In this document: one piece after another, positions 18,395 through 27,221 of the stretch
How the letters are laid out: each line of letters starts with the position of its first letter
Numbering within the stretch: the first letter of the stretch is position 1
NCBI GenBank assembly: GCA_028284265.1
Contig: JANQRZ010000007.1
Location: forward strand, 122,670 to 186,669
Origin: Rhodothermales bacterium
GTDB taxonomy: Bacteria > Bacteroidota > Rhodothermia > Rhodothermales > JANQRZ01
DNA length: 64,000 nucleotides
Reading direction: 5' to 3'
Made by a program: the position numbers and the translations under genes
Notes under the pieces: generated by a model
Database searches by the model: none
Told to the model about the DNA's origin: nothing
Seen by the model: only the letters and a program-made list of their open reading frames with translations

Positions 18395-19585
18395 ATGGCT
18401 GACTCCACCCAGACTATCCCCTCCGGCGACGGGGCGTCCGCTGCTGTCTCCACTGGCGCGACAAGCCTCCACGGCGCGCCCGACCATGTCGAAGACGACT
18501 TCCTCCCGATCAACGGGACCGACTACGTCGAGTTCTACGTCGGCAACGCGAAGCAGGCGGCGTACTACTACGCCTCCGCGTTCGGCTTCCAGATCATCGG
18601 GTACCGGGGGCCGGAGACCGGCCACCGCGAGGCCGCGAGCTACCTGCTGAAACAGGACAAAATCCGGTTTGTCTTTACGACGGCGCTCCACTCCAGCAGC
18701 CCGATTGCCGCGCACGTCCACAAGCACGGCGACGGCGTGAAAGACATTGCCCTCTGGGTGGACGACGCTCGCTCGGCCTTCGAGGAGACGACCAAGCGCG
18801 GAGCCACCGCCATCCGCGAGCCGGAAGTGCTCGAAGATGAGCACGGCCAAATCGTCGTCTCGGCGATGGGCACCTACGGCGACACCATCCACACGTTCGT
18901 CGAGCGCACCAACTACAACGGCCTCTTCATGCCGGGCTTCGAGCCGTGGACCAATGACGACTGGAGCGTGGAGCCGGTTGGCCTGAAGTACGTCGACCAT
19001 TGCGTCGGGAACGTCCACCTCGGGGACATGAACAAGTACGTCAAGTACTACGAGGACACGATGGGCTTCCGCAACATCCTCGTCTTCACCGACCAGGACA
19101 TCCAGACGGAGTATTCGAGCCTGATGTCGAAGGTGATGAGCAACGGCAACGAGCGGATCAAATTCCCGATCAACGAGCCGGCTCAGGGCAAGAAGAAGAG
19201 CCAGATCGACGAGTACCTCGACTTCTACGACGGCGCGGGCGTGCAGCACGTCGCAATGGCGACCGACGACATCCTGAAGACCGTCTCGGACCTTCGCCGC
19301 CGCGGCGTCCAGTTCCTCACCGTCCCGACAACCTACTACGAAGAGTTGCAGGACCGCGTCGGGACCATCGACGAGCCAGTGGACGAACTCGCCAAGCTCG
19401 GCATTCTCGTGGACCGTGATCCGGACGGGTACCTCTTGCAGATCTTCACCAAGCCTGTCGAGGACCGCCCGACGGTGTTCTACGAGATCATCCAGCGCAA
19501 GGGCGCACGCACCTTCGGCGAGGGCAACTTCAAGGCCCTCTTCGAAGCCATCGAGCGCGAGCAAGAACGCCGGGGCAATTTGTGA
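18395..19585 (+). CDS. hppD: 4-hydroxyphenylpyruvate dioxygenase
   Basis: Converts 4-hydroxyphenylpyruvate to homogentisate in tyrosine breakdown, using Fe(II) and O2. 396 residues, close to the usual 350-400. Two vicinal-oxygen-chelate halves are present. The three iron ligands of the family are visible: His202 in YVDHCVGNV, His285 in GVQHVAMA and Glu364 in VFYEIIQRKG. The C-terminal helix region (TFGEGNFKALFEAIE) that closes the active site is present. hmgA, the next enzyme of the pathway, follows after 86 bases that hold an inverted repeat beginning on this gene's stop codon. Confidence 0.97.
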   Translation: MADSTQTIPSGDGASAAVSTGATSLHGAPDHVEDDFLPINGTDYVEFYVGNAKQAAYYYASAFGFQIIGYRGPETGHREAASYLLKQDKIRFVFTTALHSSSPIAAHVHKHGDGVKDIALWVDDARSAFEETTKRGATAIREPEVLEDEHGQIVVSAMGTYGDTIHTFVERTNYNGLFMPGFEPWTNDDWSVEPVGLKYVDHCVGNVHLGDMNKYVKYYEDTMGFRNILVFTDQDIQTEYSSLMSKVMSNGNERIKFPINEPAQGKKKSQIDEYLDFYDGAGVQHVAMATDDILKTVSDLRRRGVQFLTVPTTYYEELQDRVGTIDEPVDELAKLGILVDRDPDGYLLQIFTKPVEDRPTVFYEIIQRKGARTFGEGNFKALFEAIEREQERRGNL

Positions 19586-19671
19586 TTCGCTGATTCGCCG
19601 ATTGGCTGATTGGTTCGCATCCTTGCCCCATCAGCCCGTCACCCATTCACTCAATCAGTCCATAGACAGTC
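19583..19671 (+). repeat. Intergenic GATTNG repeat, copy 1 (starts on hppD stop codon)
   Basis: The element opens with TGATTCGC, whose TGA is the hppD stop, and continues with four spaced GATT units (GATTCGC, GATTCGCC, GATTGGC, GATTGG). A degenerate complementary half ends in CAATCAGTCC. It is related to the element at 61580, which has the same start and the same relation to a stop codon. Confidence 0.6.
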
Positions 19672-20931
19672 ATGCCGTATTACCAGAAGATGGGCGATGT
19701 GCCAGCTAAGCGCCACGTCCAGTTCGCCCGGCCCGACGGCGCGCTCTACACCGAGGAGGTGATCGGAGCCGAGGGCTTCTCGGGCATCCAGTCCATCGCC
19801 TACCACATCCACCCGCCGACACTCGTCGACAAGGTGCTGGAGCCGGAGCCGTACTCGGTCGAGTACGTCGAGAAAGACTTCCTCCGCCACCGCCACTTCC
19901 TCGGGCGGAAGGTCGAGCCGGGGGGCAACTGGCTGACGGGCCGCCGCTACATCATGGGCAACGCCGACGTAGACCTCGCGCTCTGCGCCCCGACCGAGCC
20001 AATGGGCGACAGCGAGTTCTACAAGAACGCCAAGTGCGACGAGTTGGTCTACGTCCACGACGGCGAGGGCCGTCTGGAGACCATTCTCGGCACCGTCGAG
20101 TTCACGCAGGGCGACTATGTTCACGTCCCGCGCACGCTCATCCATCGCTGGGTGTTCACGGGTGAGACCCAGCCACGCCTCCTCGTGATCGAGGCCCCGA
20201 CGGAGTTCCGTCCGCCGAAGCGCTATCGCAACCAGTTCGGCCAACTCTTGGAGCACTCGCCTTACTGCGAGCGCGACTACCGCGGGCCGGTCGAACTCAA
20301 CACCATCGACGCGGAGGGCGAGTTCATCGTCCGCATCAAGAAGCACGGCAAGCTGCACCCGTTCGTCTACCGCTACCACCCGTTCGACGTGGTCGGCTGG
20401 GACGGCTATATGTACCCCTACGCGATCTCGATCCACGACTTCGAGCCGATCACGGGGCGCATCCACCAGCCGCCGCCGGTCCACCAGATGTTCGAGGCGC
20501 ACAACTTCGTCGTGTGCTCGTTCGTGCCGCGCCTGTTCGACTACCACCCGCAGTCGGTGCCCGCACCGTACAACCACTCGAACATCGACTCGGACGAGGT
20601 GCTCTACTACGCCGAGGGGGACTTCATGTCGCGCAAAGGCATCGACCGGGGTAGCTTCACGCTGCATCCTGGCGGTATCCCACATGGCCCACACCCTGGC
20701 ACGACCGAGGCGAGCATCGGCGTCCGCGAGACGAAGGAACTCGCGGTGATGGTGGACACGTTCCGCCCGCTCAACCTCACCAAGGACGCACTCGGGATCG
20801 AGGACGAGGACTACATCTACTCGTGGCAGCCGGAGAAGCACAACCACCCGCTACCCGACGCTGCTCCCGTCCCGCCGCACGCCGGAGATGGCGCGATGAC
20901 CGATGCGTCCCCCGCCGACTCGGCGCGGTAG
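19672..20931 (+). CDS. hmgA: Homogentisate 1,2-dioxygenase
   Basis: Opens the homogentisate ring to maleylacetoacetate (Fe(II)- and O2-dependent), the step after HppD. 419 residues, a normal length, with a cupin-type core. The metal-site region is recognisable: YNHSNIDSDEVLYY (His and Glu ligands) and HPGGIPHGPHPG (third His). The last ~30 residues (rich in Pro, Ala and Asp) extend past the conserved end. The ATG at 19672 gives the expected MPYYQKMG start. Fumarylacetoacetase and isomerase genes are not in the window. A terminator follows. Confidence 0.96.
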   Translation: MPYYQKMGDVPAKRHVQFARPDGALYTEEVIGAEGFSGIQSIAYHIHPPTLVDKVLEPEPYSVEYVEKDFLRHRHFLGRKVEPGGNWLTGRRYIMGNADVDLALCAPTEPMGDSEFYKNAKCDELVYVHDGEGRLETILGTVEFTQGDYVHVPRTLIHRWVFTGETQPRLLVIEAPTEFRPPKRYRNQFGQLLEHSPYCERDYRGPVELNTIDAEGEFIVRIKKHGKLHPFVYRYHPFDVVGWDGYMYPYAISIHDFEPITGRIHQPPPVHQMFEAHNFVVCSFVPRLFDYHPQSVPAPYNHSNIDSDEVLYYAEGDFMSRKGIDRGSFTLHPGGIPHGPHPGTTEASIGVRETKELAVMVDTFRPLNLTKDALGIEDEDYIYSWQPEKHNHPLPDAAPVPPHAGDGAMTDASPADSAR

Positions 20932-20956
20932 CCTCTCCCCTCGCACTCGTAGTTTC

Positions 20957-20988
20957 AGGGGCGGCCTCACGGTCGCCCCTTTTTATTT
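20957..20988 (+). terminator. Rho-independent terminator after hmgA
   Basis: A 7-bp stem (AGGGGCG / CGCCCCT) with a 10-base loop is directly followed by TTTTATTT. It sits 15 bases before the acyl-CoA synthetase ATG, so that gene may need its own promoter or receive only read-through. Confidence 0.7.
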
Positions 20989-21002
20989 CGCCCCTCGCCC
21001 TC

Positions 21003-22967
21003 ATGTCTGACACGTATCCCTTCGGCCAAGCTATCGCGTGGCGTCCTGACCCAAACCAACGCACCAACCTCCACCGCTTCATGGAGCGCGTCGGCGTGGC
21101 TGACTACGACACCCTCCTCGCATGGGCGACCGATGACGTAGGCCGGTTCTGGGACGCTGTGCTCGACGACCTCGGCGTCGAGTTCTACGAACCCTACGAC
21201 CGGATCCTCGACATAAGTGAGGGGATCGAGTTTTCCACGTGGTGCGTCGGCGGGCAGATGAATATCGTCCACAACCTGCTCGACAAATGGATGGGTACCG
21301 AGGTAGCCGAGCGCGACGCGGTGCGGTACGAGAGCGAAGCCGGCGAGGTGCGGACGCTGACCTACCACGAACTCCACCGCGAGGTGAATCGGTGTGCCTC
21401 GGCGCTGCGGACGCTCGGCCTCGGCAAGGGCGATGCGATCGGGCTGTACATGCCGATGACGCCGGAGTTAATCGTAGCCTTTCTCGCGGTCGCCAAGATC
21501 GGCGGCGTGATCCTCCCGCTGTTTTCCGGCTATGGTGCGACCGCCGTCGCCACCCGCCTCGCCGATGGCAAAGCCAAAGCGCTGTTCGTCGCCAACGGCA
21601 TGACGCGGCGCGGACGGTCGATCCCGATGAAGCCCACCGCCGACGAAGCCCTCGCCGAGGCCCCGACGGTCCAGCACGTTTTCGTCTACGAGCACGTTCC
21701 CGATCTGGACGTGCCGATGATGCGCGGGCGCGACCGGACGTGGGACGACCTGGTGGCCCTCGCCGATGGCACCGATCTCGATGCCGTCGAGACCGAACGA
21801 ACCGACGCCGAAGAACTCGTGATGCTGATCTACACGAGCGGCACGACGGGCAAGCCGAAGGGCGCGGTCCACACCCACTGCGGCTTCCCGATCAAGGCCG
21901 CGCAGGACATGGCCCACCCGATGGACCTCAGCGTGGGCGACGTGATGTGGTGGATGAGCGACATGGGCTGGATGATGGGGCCGTGGCTCGTCTTCGGCAC
22001 CCTCCTTAACGCCGCGACGATGGTTCTCTTCGATGGGGCACCCGACTACCCCGGCCCTGACCGGACGTGGGCGCTGTGCGAGCGGCACGGCGTCACCCAC
22101 CTCGGCGTCTCCCCCACTCTCATCCGCTCCCTCATGGCACACGGACCCGAGCCAGTCCAGCGGCACGACCTCTCCGCGCTCCGTGCCGTCGGCTCGACGG
22201 GCAGCCCGTGGGACCCGGAGAGCTGGACGTGGCTCTTCGAGCACGCGCTCGACAGTAGCAATCCGATCCTCAATTATTCGGGCGGGACCGAGATCTCGGG
22301 CGGGATCATCTGCGGCACGTTCCTGACGCCGCTCAAGCCGGGCGCGTTCTCCGGCCCGGTCGTCGGGATGGACGCCGACGTGGTGGATGACGCGGGCGAA
22401 ACCGTCCGTGGCGAGGTTGGCGAACTCGTGATCCGGCAGCCGTGGATCGGGATGACACGCGGCTTCTGGGGCGACCGCGAGCGCTACCTCGACTCCTACT
22501 GGCGGCGGCACCCCGGCGTGTGGACCCACGGTGACTTCGCGGCGGTGGACGCCGACGGGCTGTGGTACCTCCTCGGGCGGAGCGACGACACGATCAAGGT
22601 CGCGGGCAAGCGCCTCGGCCCGGCGGAGGTCGAGGCCGTGCTCAACGCGCACCCCGCTGTGCTGGAGAGTGCGGCGATTGGCGTGCCGCACGACATCAAA
22701 GGCCAGGAGGTCGTCGCCTTCTGCGTCCTCGCCGACGGGCATGAACCGGGCGAGGAACTGCGGGCCGACCTCGTCGGGCGGATCGTGGACGCCCTCGGCA
22801 AGCCACTCAAGCCGCGCGAGGTGAAGTTTGCCACCGCGCTCCCGAAGACGCGCAACGCCAAGGTCATGCGCCGCCTCATCCGCGCCGCCTACCTCGACCT
22901 CGACCTCGGTGATACATCGAGTCTGGAGGTGCCGGAGACCGTGAACGCGGTGCGGGAGGCTGTGTGA
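21003..22967 (+). CDS. AMP-forming acyl-CoA synthetase (acetyl-CoA synthetase-like)
   Basis: Activates a short-chain carboxylic acid to its CoA ester through an acyl-AMP. 654 residues, the size of acetyl/propionyl-CoA synthetases. It has the AMP-binding P-loop YTSGTTGKPKGAV, an MSDMGWMMGPW substrate-pocket segment, the NYSGGTEISGG adenine motif, the hinge GRSDDTIKVAGKRLGP, and a C-terminal lysine within KTRNAKVMRR. I chose the ATG at 21003. It lies behind hppD-hmgA, whose pathway ends in acetoacetate and fumarate, so an acetoacetate- or acetate-activating role is plausible but not shown. Confidence 0.93.
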   Translation: MSDTYPFGQAIAWRPDPNQRTNLHRFMERVGVADYDTLLAWATDDVGRFWDAVLDDLGVEFYEPYDRILDISEGIEFSTWCVGGQMNIVHNLLDKWMGTEVAERDAVRYESEAGEVRTLTYHELHREVNRCASALRTLGLGKGDAIGLYMPMTPELIVAFLAVAKIGGVILPLFSGYGATAVATRLADGKAKALFVANGMTRRGRSIPMKPTADEALAEAPTVQHVFVYEHVPDLDVPMMRGRDRTWDDLVALADGTDLDAVETERTDAEELVMLIYTSGTTGKPKGAVHTHCGFPIKAAQDMAHPMDLSVGDVMWWMSDMGWMMGPWLVFGTLLNAATMVLFDGAPDYPGPDRTWALCERHGVTHLGVSPTLIRSLMAHGPEPVQRHDLSALRAVGSTGSPWDPESWTWLFEHALDSSNPILNYSGGTEISGGIICGTFLTPLKPGAFSGPVVGMDADVVDDAGETVRGEVGELVIRQPWIGMTRGFWGDRERYLDSYWRRHPGVWTHGDFAAVDADGLWYLLGRSDDTIKVAGKRLGPAEVEAVLNAHPAVLESAAIGVPHDIKGQEVVAFCVLADGHEPGEELRADLVGRIVDALGKPLKPREVKFATALPKTRNAKVMRRLIRAAYLDLDLGDTSSLEVPETVNAVREAV

Positions 22968-23046
22968 TCCCGTCAGGATACGAACGGACCCGCCGGGGCG
23001 TTACCTTCGGACGCTCCGCCCATCCTCCTACAGCTTCTGCTCTCCG

Positions 23047-24747
23047 ATGCACCTGCCTCGCCTGTTTGCCGTTCTCATCATCACCGCTGCTCTCGCCGGG
23101 TGCTCCGCCTCGCGTCCTGCCGTTACGCTGCCCGAGGAGCCGCCGACACCCATCGTCGAAACGACGGTCGTGGAAGAACCGGCACCTGAAGCAGAAGAAC
23201 CCGAGGCCGAGATGGATCTCTTCCCCGGCCAAGCCCCACGCGAGTGGCTGATGCTAGACGAAGCCGACGACGACGTGCGCGGCATCAGCGCTGACCGGGG
23301 CTACCGCCTTCTCGAAGGCCGCAGCCCGCGCCGGACGGTCATCGTCGCGGTGATCGACTCGGGCGTGGATACGACACACGCCGACCTACGAGGCCGCCTC
23401 TGGACGAACACCGACGAGGTCGCCGGGAACGGTCTCGATGATGACGGCAACGGCTACATTGACGACGTGCGCGGCTGGAGCTTCCTCGGCAACGCCGACG
23501 GCGAAAACATCCAGTACGACACCTACGAACTGACCCGCGAGGTCGTCCGCCTCCGCCCGCGCTACCAGAACGCCGACCCCGACGCGCTCTCCGCCGAGGA
23601 GCATGAGGAGTACGCCTACTACCAGAGCCTCGAAGAGAAACTGGTCTCCCAGCGCGAGGAATACTCCGGCAACCTCGCCCAAATCAAGATGATCGAGCAG
23701 GCGACCCAGCAGGCGGTCGAGGTGCTCCGCCCGATCCTCGGCGACGGCCCGTACACGCCCGAGAAGCTCGAACCCGGCATCATCGACAGCCCCGAGGTGC
23801 AGCAGGCCAAGAACCTCGTCGGGTACCTCGCCCAGAACGGCCTCACGCCGGACGACGTGACCACCCAGCGCCAGCAGATCGCCAACGTCCTCGCCTACGG
23901 CTACAACACCGACTACGACCCGCGCCCGACGATTGGCGACGATCCTGACGACCTGACCGAGCGCGGCTATGGCAACGCCGACGTGGCCGGGCCGTATCCG
24001 GGCCACGGCACGTCGGTAGGCGGCGTCATCGCAGCGATCCGAGACAACGATGCAGGGACCGACGGCGTAGGCGACAGCGGCGTCCTCATCATGCCGATCC
24101 GCGCCGTCCCGAACGGCGACGAGCGCGACAAAGACATCGCCAACGCGATCCGCTACGCGGTGGACAATGGCGCGATGGTCGTCAATATGAGCTTCGGTAA
24201 GTCGTACTCGCCAAACAAGAAGGTCGTCGACGAGGCCGTGCGCTACGCCGAGGAGCGGGGTGTGCTCCTCGTCCACGCTGCCGGGAATAGCTCGAAGAAC
24301 CTCGACACATCGGACAACTTCCCGACGGCAACGCTCGACGACGGCACACGGGTGAGCAACTGGCTGGAGGTCGGCGCGACGACGTGGAGCGCGGACCCAT
24401 TCGCGGCGACGTTCACCAACTACGGAGCGACGACCGTAGACCTCTTCGCGCCCGGTGCCGAGATTGACGTGCTCTCGCCCGGCGACGCCGTAGACCGCGC
24501 CGACGGGACGAGCGTGGCGGCTCCGGTGGTGAGCGGGATCGCCGCCCTCCTCCTGAGCTACTACCCCGACCTCTCCCCGCTCGACGTGCGGCAGATTCTC
24601 CTCGACTCCGCCGTGTCGTATCAGGGTGCGACTGCCCTTCGCCCCGGCAGCGACGAGCGCGTCGACTTCGGGACGCTCTCCATCACGGGCGGCGTGGTCA
24701 ACCTCGGGCGCGCCGTCGAACTCGCCGACGCCCGCAGCGGAAGCTAG
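23047..24747 (+). CDS. S8 (subtilisin) family protease, lipoprotein
   Basis: 566 residues. The N-terminus is a lipoprotein signal (ITAALAGC, lipid-modified Cys at 19). The catalytic triad is complete: Asp104 in VIDSGVD, His320 in GHGTSVGG and Ser489 in DGTSVAAP. The spacing between Asp and His is about 216 residues, against 30-70 in typical subtilisins; the insert is charged and mostly helical (residues about 155-290). There is no T9SS tail, so lipid anchoring is the likely localisation. It is separated from the acyl-CoA synthetase by 79 bases and is probably its own unit. Confidence 0.95.
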   Translation: MHLPRLFAVLIITAALAGCSASRPAVTLPEEPPTPIVETTVVEEPAPEAEEPEAEMDLFPGQAPREWLMLDEADDDVRGISADRGYRLLEGRSPRRTVIVAVIDSGVDTTHADLRGRLWTNTDEVAGNGLDDDGNGYIDDVRGWSFLGNADGENIQYDTYELTREVVRLRPRYQNADPDALSAEEHEEYAYYQSLEEKLVSQREEYSGNLAQIKMIEQATQQAVEVLRPILGDGPYTPEKLEPGIIDSPEVQQAKNLVGYLAQNGLTPDDVTTQRQQIANVLAYGYNTDYDPRPTIGDDPDDLTERGYGNADVAGPYPGHGTSVGGVIAAIRDNDAGTDGVGDSGVLIMPIRAVPNGDERDKDIANAIRYAVDNGAMVVNMSFGKSYSPNKKVVDEAVRYAEERGVLLVHAAGNSSKNLDTSDNFPTATLDDGTRVSNWLEVGATTWSADPFAATFTNYGATTVDLFAPGAEIDVLSPGDAVDRADGTSVAAPVVSGIAALLLSYYPDLSPLDVRQILLDSAVSYQGATALRPGSDERVDFGTLSITGGVVNLGRAVELADARSGS

Positions 24748-24753
24748 GAAGCC

Positions 24754-25185
24754 TTATCCGACGATCTCTTCGAGCGTGATCTCGAACGTCAGGTCTTCGC
24801 CCGCCAGTGGGTGGTTGGCGTCGAGCGTCACCCCGTCGTCCGACACCTCGGCGACGCGGACGACGACGGCCTGCCCATCGGGTTGGCTGAGTTGTAGCTC
24901 TTGCCCGACTTCGGGGTCCATCCCTTCAGGAAACTGGTCCGGCGAGACGTTCAGCATCATCTCCATCCGGCGCGGCCCGTAGGCTTCGTCTGCTGGAATC
25001 TCGACAGTCTGCGATTCGCCCGGCGTCATCCCGGTCACGGCTTCGTCGAACCCGGCGATCACCTGCCCACCCCCGACGGTGAACTCCAACGGCTCGCGCC
25101 CGGCAGACGAATCGAACTCGGTGCCGTCGGCGAGGGTGCCGGTGTAGTGAACGCGAACAGTGTCTCCTGCAGAAGCTTGGGACAT
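24754..25185 (-). CDS. FKBP-type peptidyl-prolyl isomerase (SlyD-like)
   Basis: Prolyl isomerase/chaperone of 143 residues. It has the FKBP opening VRVHYTGTLADGTEFDSS, the GGGQVIAGFDEAV segment and the YGPRR flap. The inserted domain after the flap (DQFPEGMDPEVGQELQL) and the DANHPLAGEDLTFEI ending match the SlyD class. Unlike E. coli SlyD there is no His-rich metal tail. No signal peptide, so cytoplasmic. Confidence 0.95.
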   Translation of the reverse strand: MSQASAGDTVRVHYTGTLADGTEFDSSAGREPLEFTVGGGQVIAGFDEAVTGMTPGESQTVEIPADEAYGPRRMEMMLNVSPDQFPEGMDPEVGQELQLSQPDGQAVVVRVAEVSDDGVTLDANHPLAGEDLTFEITLEEIVG

Positions 25186-25212
25186 GGGGTCGGGAAAAGG
25201 GTGATAAAGGAA

Positions 25213-25238
25213 GGGCGACCGCAGCGTGGCGGTCGCCC
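25213..25238 (-). terminator. Terminator between the BI-1 and FKBP genes
   Basis: A perfect 10-bp stem (GGGCGACCGC / GCGGTCGCCC) with a 6-base loop. On the minus strand it is followed by TTCCTTT. A second, weaker stem (GGAACTCC / GGAGTTCC) lies at 25248-25266, next to the BI-1 stop. Confidence 0.75.
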
Positions 25239-25265
25239 TGAAAAGGGGGAACTCCGGGGGAGTTC

Positions 25266-25955
25266 CTACCTGCGGCTCATCATCAGCCGGAGGACGTACC
25301 AGAACATCAGCGCGACGGAGGCGAAGAGTTCAAGCGACGCCGCGACGTGCTTGTCTTCTGGGTAGTCGCGGAGAATCTTGGAGGTGTCGTAGAGAATCGA
25401 CGCACCGGCCAGCCCGATCATCGCGACCGAAAACCACGTCCCTAGCTCGAAGCCGAATACGACGCCGGCCACAATCGCGACGATGGCGACGATAAAGCCC
25501 CACCGGAGGAGGCCGCCGAGGAACGAGAAATCCTTGCCCGTCAGCACCGCCACCGCCGTCAGGCCCGTGAACCCGAGGAGCGTCACCCACGCAGCGCTAC
25601 CAATGACGCCCGGTGCGATGGCGCTCGCAATGTAGAGCAGCGGGACGAAGATGATCGCTTCGGCGAGGACAAACCCGCCGAGCGCGGCGTACTGTGCGGC
25701 CGGGGACGACACCGTGTGCGCCGTCCGGCTGGCGAACCAGCTCACGATCACGAAGCCGCCGAGCACGATGAGCCAGTTGATGCCGAGCAGCGCATTGGCG
25801 ATGACAGCCGCGAGGCCGGACTGAAAGAGTGCGACCTCAATCCCCGTGAAGAGGAGAATCGCACCAAAGAGGTGGAGATACGTCCGCGTTATAAACGCCG
25901 CCCGTGCGTCAGAGTCGAGCGAAGCGACGGGAGCGTTGAGCTTGTAAGTATCCAT
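25266..25955 (-). CDS. Bax inhibitor-1/YccA family membrane protein
   Basis: 229 residues with seven hydrophobic segments, as expected for the BI-1 family. These proteins act as proton/calcium leak channels or modulate membrane proteases such as FtsH. The family acidic site is present near the C-terminus (LYDTSKILRDYP), and the protein ends in a basic LMMSRR. I chose the ATG at 25955 (MDTYKLNAP). It lies 90 bases downstream of the FAD oxidase on the same strand and ahead of a terminator, so it may be the last gene of the gcvT-comB run. Confidence 0.93.
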   Translation of the reverse strand: MDTYKLNAPVASLDSDARAAFITRTYLHLFGAILLFTGIEVALFQSGLAAVIANALLGINWLIVLGGFVIVSWFASRTAHTVSSPAAQYAALGGFVLAEAIIFVPLLYIASAIAPGVIGSAAWVTLLGFTGLTAVAVLTGKDFSFLGGLLRWGFIVAIVAIVAGVVFGFELGTWFSVAMIGLAGASILYDTSKILRDYPEDKHVAASLELFASVALMFWYVLRLMMSRR

Positions 25956-26045
25956 CGGAAGGGTCGTCAGTGGGTAGGAATCTGGTGCGCGGTACGCACC
26001 GTCGCGCCTCAGAACCCGCACCCTCTCGCTCTCGTTCCCCGCGTC

Positions 26046-27221
26046 CTAGTCGACGCGGAAGAGACTGTCGAATGGGTCCGATTCGCCCAATACCACTGCC
26101 GCAACGGTGCGTCCCATGCGGAACCCGTAGCCCATGCCGTGCCCGGTGAGTCCGCCCACCCACCAAACCTTCCCCACGCCGGACACTTCGCCGAACAGGG
26201 GTAGGCCGGTCGAAGAAAATCCCATCGTGCCGCTCCACCGTCGCGTGACCTCGGCACCGGCGAGGCCGGAAAAGTGGCGACGGAGATAGGCTTCGAGATC
26301 GGCTTGCAGCGGCGCGGTCGTCGTGTCGTCGTAGCCGACCTCGGCATCGCGGTGGAGATGCCGGGCACCGCCGAGGAGCACCTCGCCGGTCGGGAGTTGG
26401 CAGATGTAGAAATAGCCCTCGTGTGAATAGACCGGCTGCGTGAGGATGATAGGCTGCGGCGCGGTCGCCAGCATCTGTGCCCGAACGGGGCGAATACGAT
26501 CTGCGAGGTCTGGTACGAGACGAGGCAGATACGCATTGAGTGCGAGGACGATGCGCCCGGCTTCGAGCGTCCCACCGCTCGTCACAAGTCGCACCCTATC
26601 ACCCGTCGATTCGATGGACCGCACTGCGTGGTGCTCGACGATCCGTGTCCCACTGTGCCCGACGAGGGCGCGCACCGTCCGCACAGGATGCAGCATCGCC
26701 CCGCCCGCGACGTGCAGCGCACCGTACAACCCGCTGCTCCCGATGCGCTTATTTGCTTGGTCCGGCGATAGGTAGGTGACCTCCACGCCATCGGCCCGGA
26801 GCAACTCTGCTGCTCGGCGTAAGCGCGCATCTTCAGCCTCATCGCCCGCGACGGTCAGGCTACCGGAAGTCGTCAGGCTGATGTCTGCTTCGCTGAGCGC
26901 GTCGATCAGCCCGTCGCGGTTCTCCTGCGTGAACTGCCACAGCCGCCGGGCGATGTCGGGGCCGCGCTCCTCGACCGTCCGGGCAAAGTCCGCGTCCGTG
27001 CCTTGCAATAGAAACCCGGCGTTCCGCCCACTCGCCCCGTGCGCGAGCGTGGCGCGCTCGATGATCGCTACGTCGAGACTGGGGTCAAACTGCCGAAGCC
27101 AGTAGGCCACCGAAACACCTGCGATGCCGCCGCCGACCACTGCAACGTCACAGCGGCTCGGAAGCGCCTCAGACGAAGCCACGCTCGGCGCATCGGCCTG
27201 CCAGTGAGAGATCGTCGCCAT
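26046..27221 (-). CDS. FAD-dependent amine/amino-acid oxidase (DAO family)
   Basis: 391 residues. A Rossmann dinucleotide motif VVGGGIAGVSVAY starts near residue 27, then HGASGRNAGFL, which is the FAD-binding/attachment region of the DAO (glycine/D-amino-acid oxidase, sarcosine oxidase) family. The C-terminal GLTGHGMGYGFRMG flavin motif is complete. The start ATG overlaps the stop of the upstream reductase gene (TGATG), so translation is coupled. The substrate is likely a secondary amine or D-amino acid. Nearby gcvT (glycine cleavage) makes a glycine- or sarcosine-related substrate attractive, but that is inference. Confidence 0.92.
   Translation of the reverse strand: MATISHWQADAPSVASSEALPSRCDVAVVGGGIAGVSVAYWLRQFDPSLDVAIIERATLAHGASGRNAGFLLQGTDADFARTVEERGPDIARRLWQFTQENRDGLIDALSEADISLTTSGSLTVAGDEAEDARLRRAAELLRADGVEVTYLSPDQANKRIGSSGLYGALHVAGGAMLHPVRTVRALVGHSGTRIVEHHAVRSIESTGDRVRLVTSGGTLEAGRIVLALNAYLPRLVPDLADRIRPVRAQMLATAPQPIILTQPVYSHEGYFYICQLPTGEVLLGGARHLHRDAEVGYDDTTTAPLQADLEAYLRRHFSGLAGAEVTRRWSGTMGFSSTGLPLFGEVSGVGKVWWVGGLTGHGMGYGFRMGRTVAAVVLGESDPFDSLFRVD

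Noticed and set aside
21468..22742. 424-residue minus-strand frame inside the acyl-CoA synthetase gene
   Set aside because: The synthetase motifs are all on the plus strand; the antisense product has no recognisable domain.
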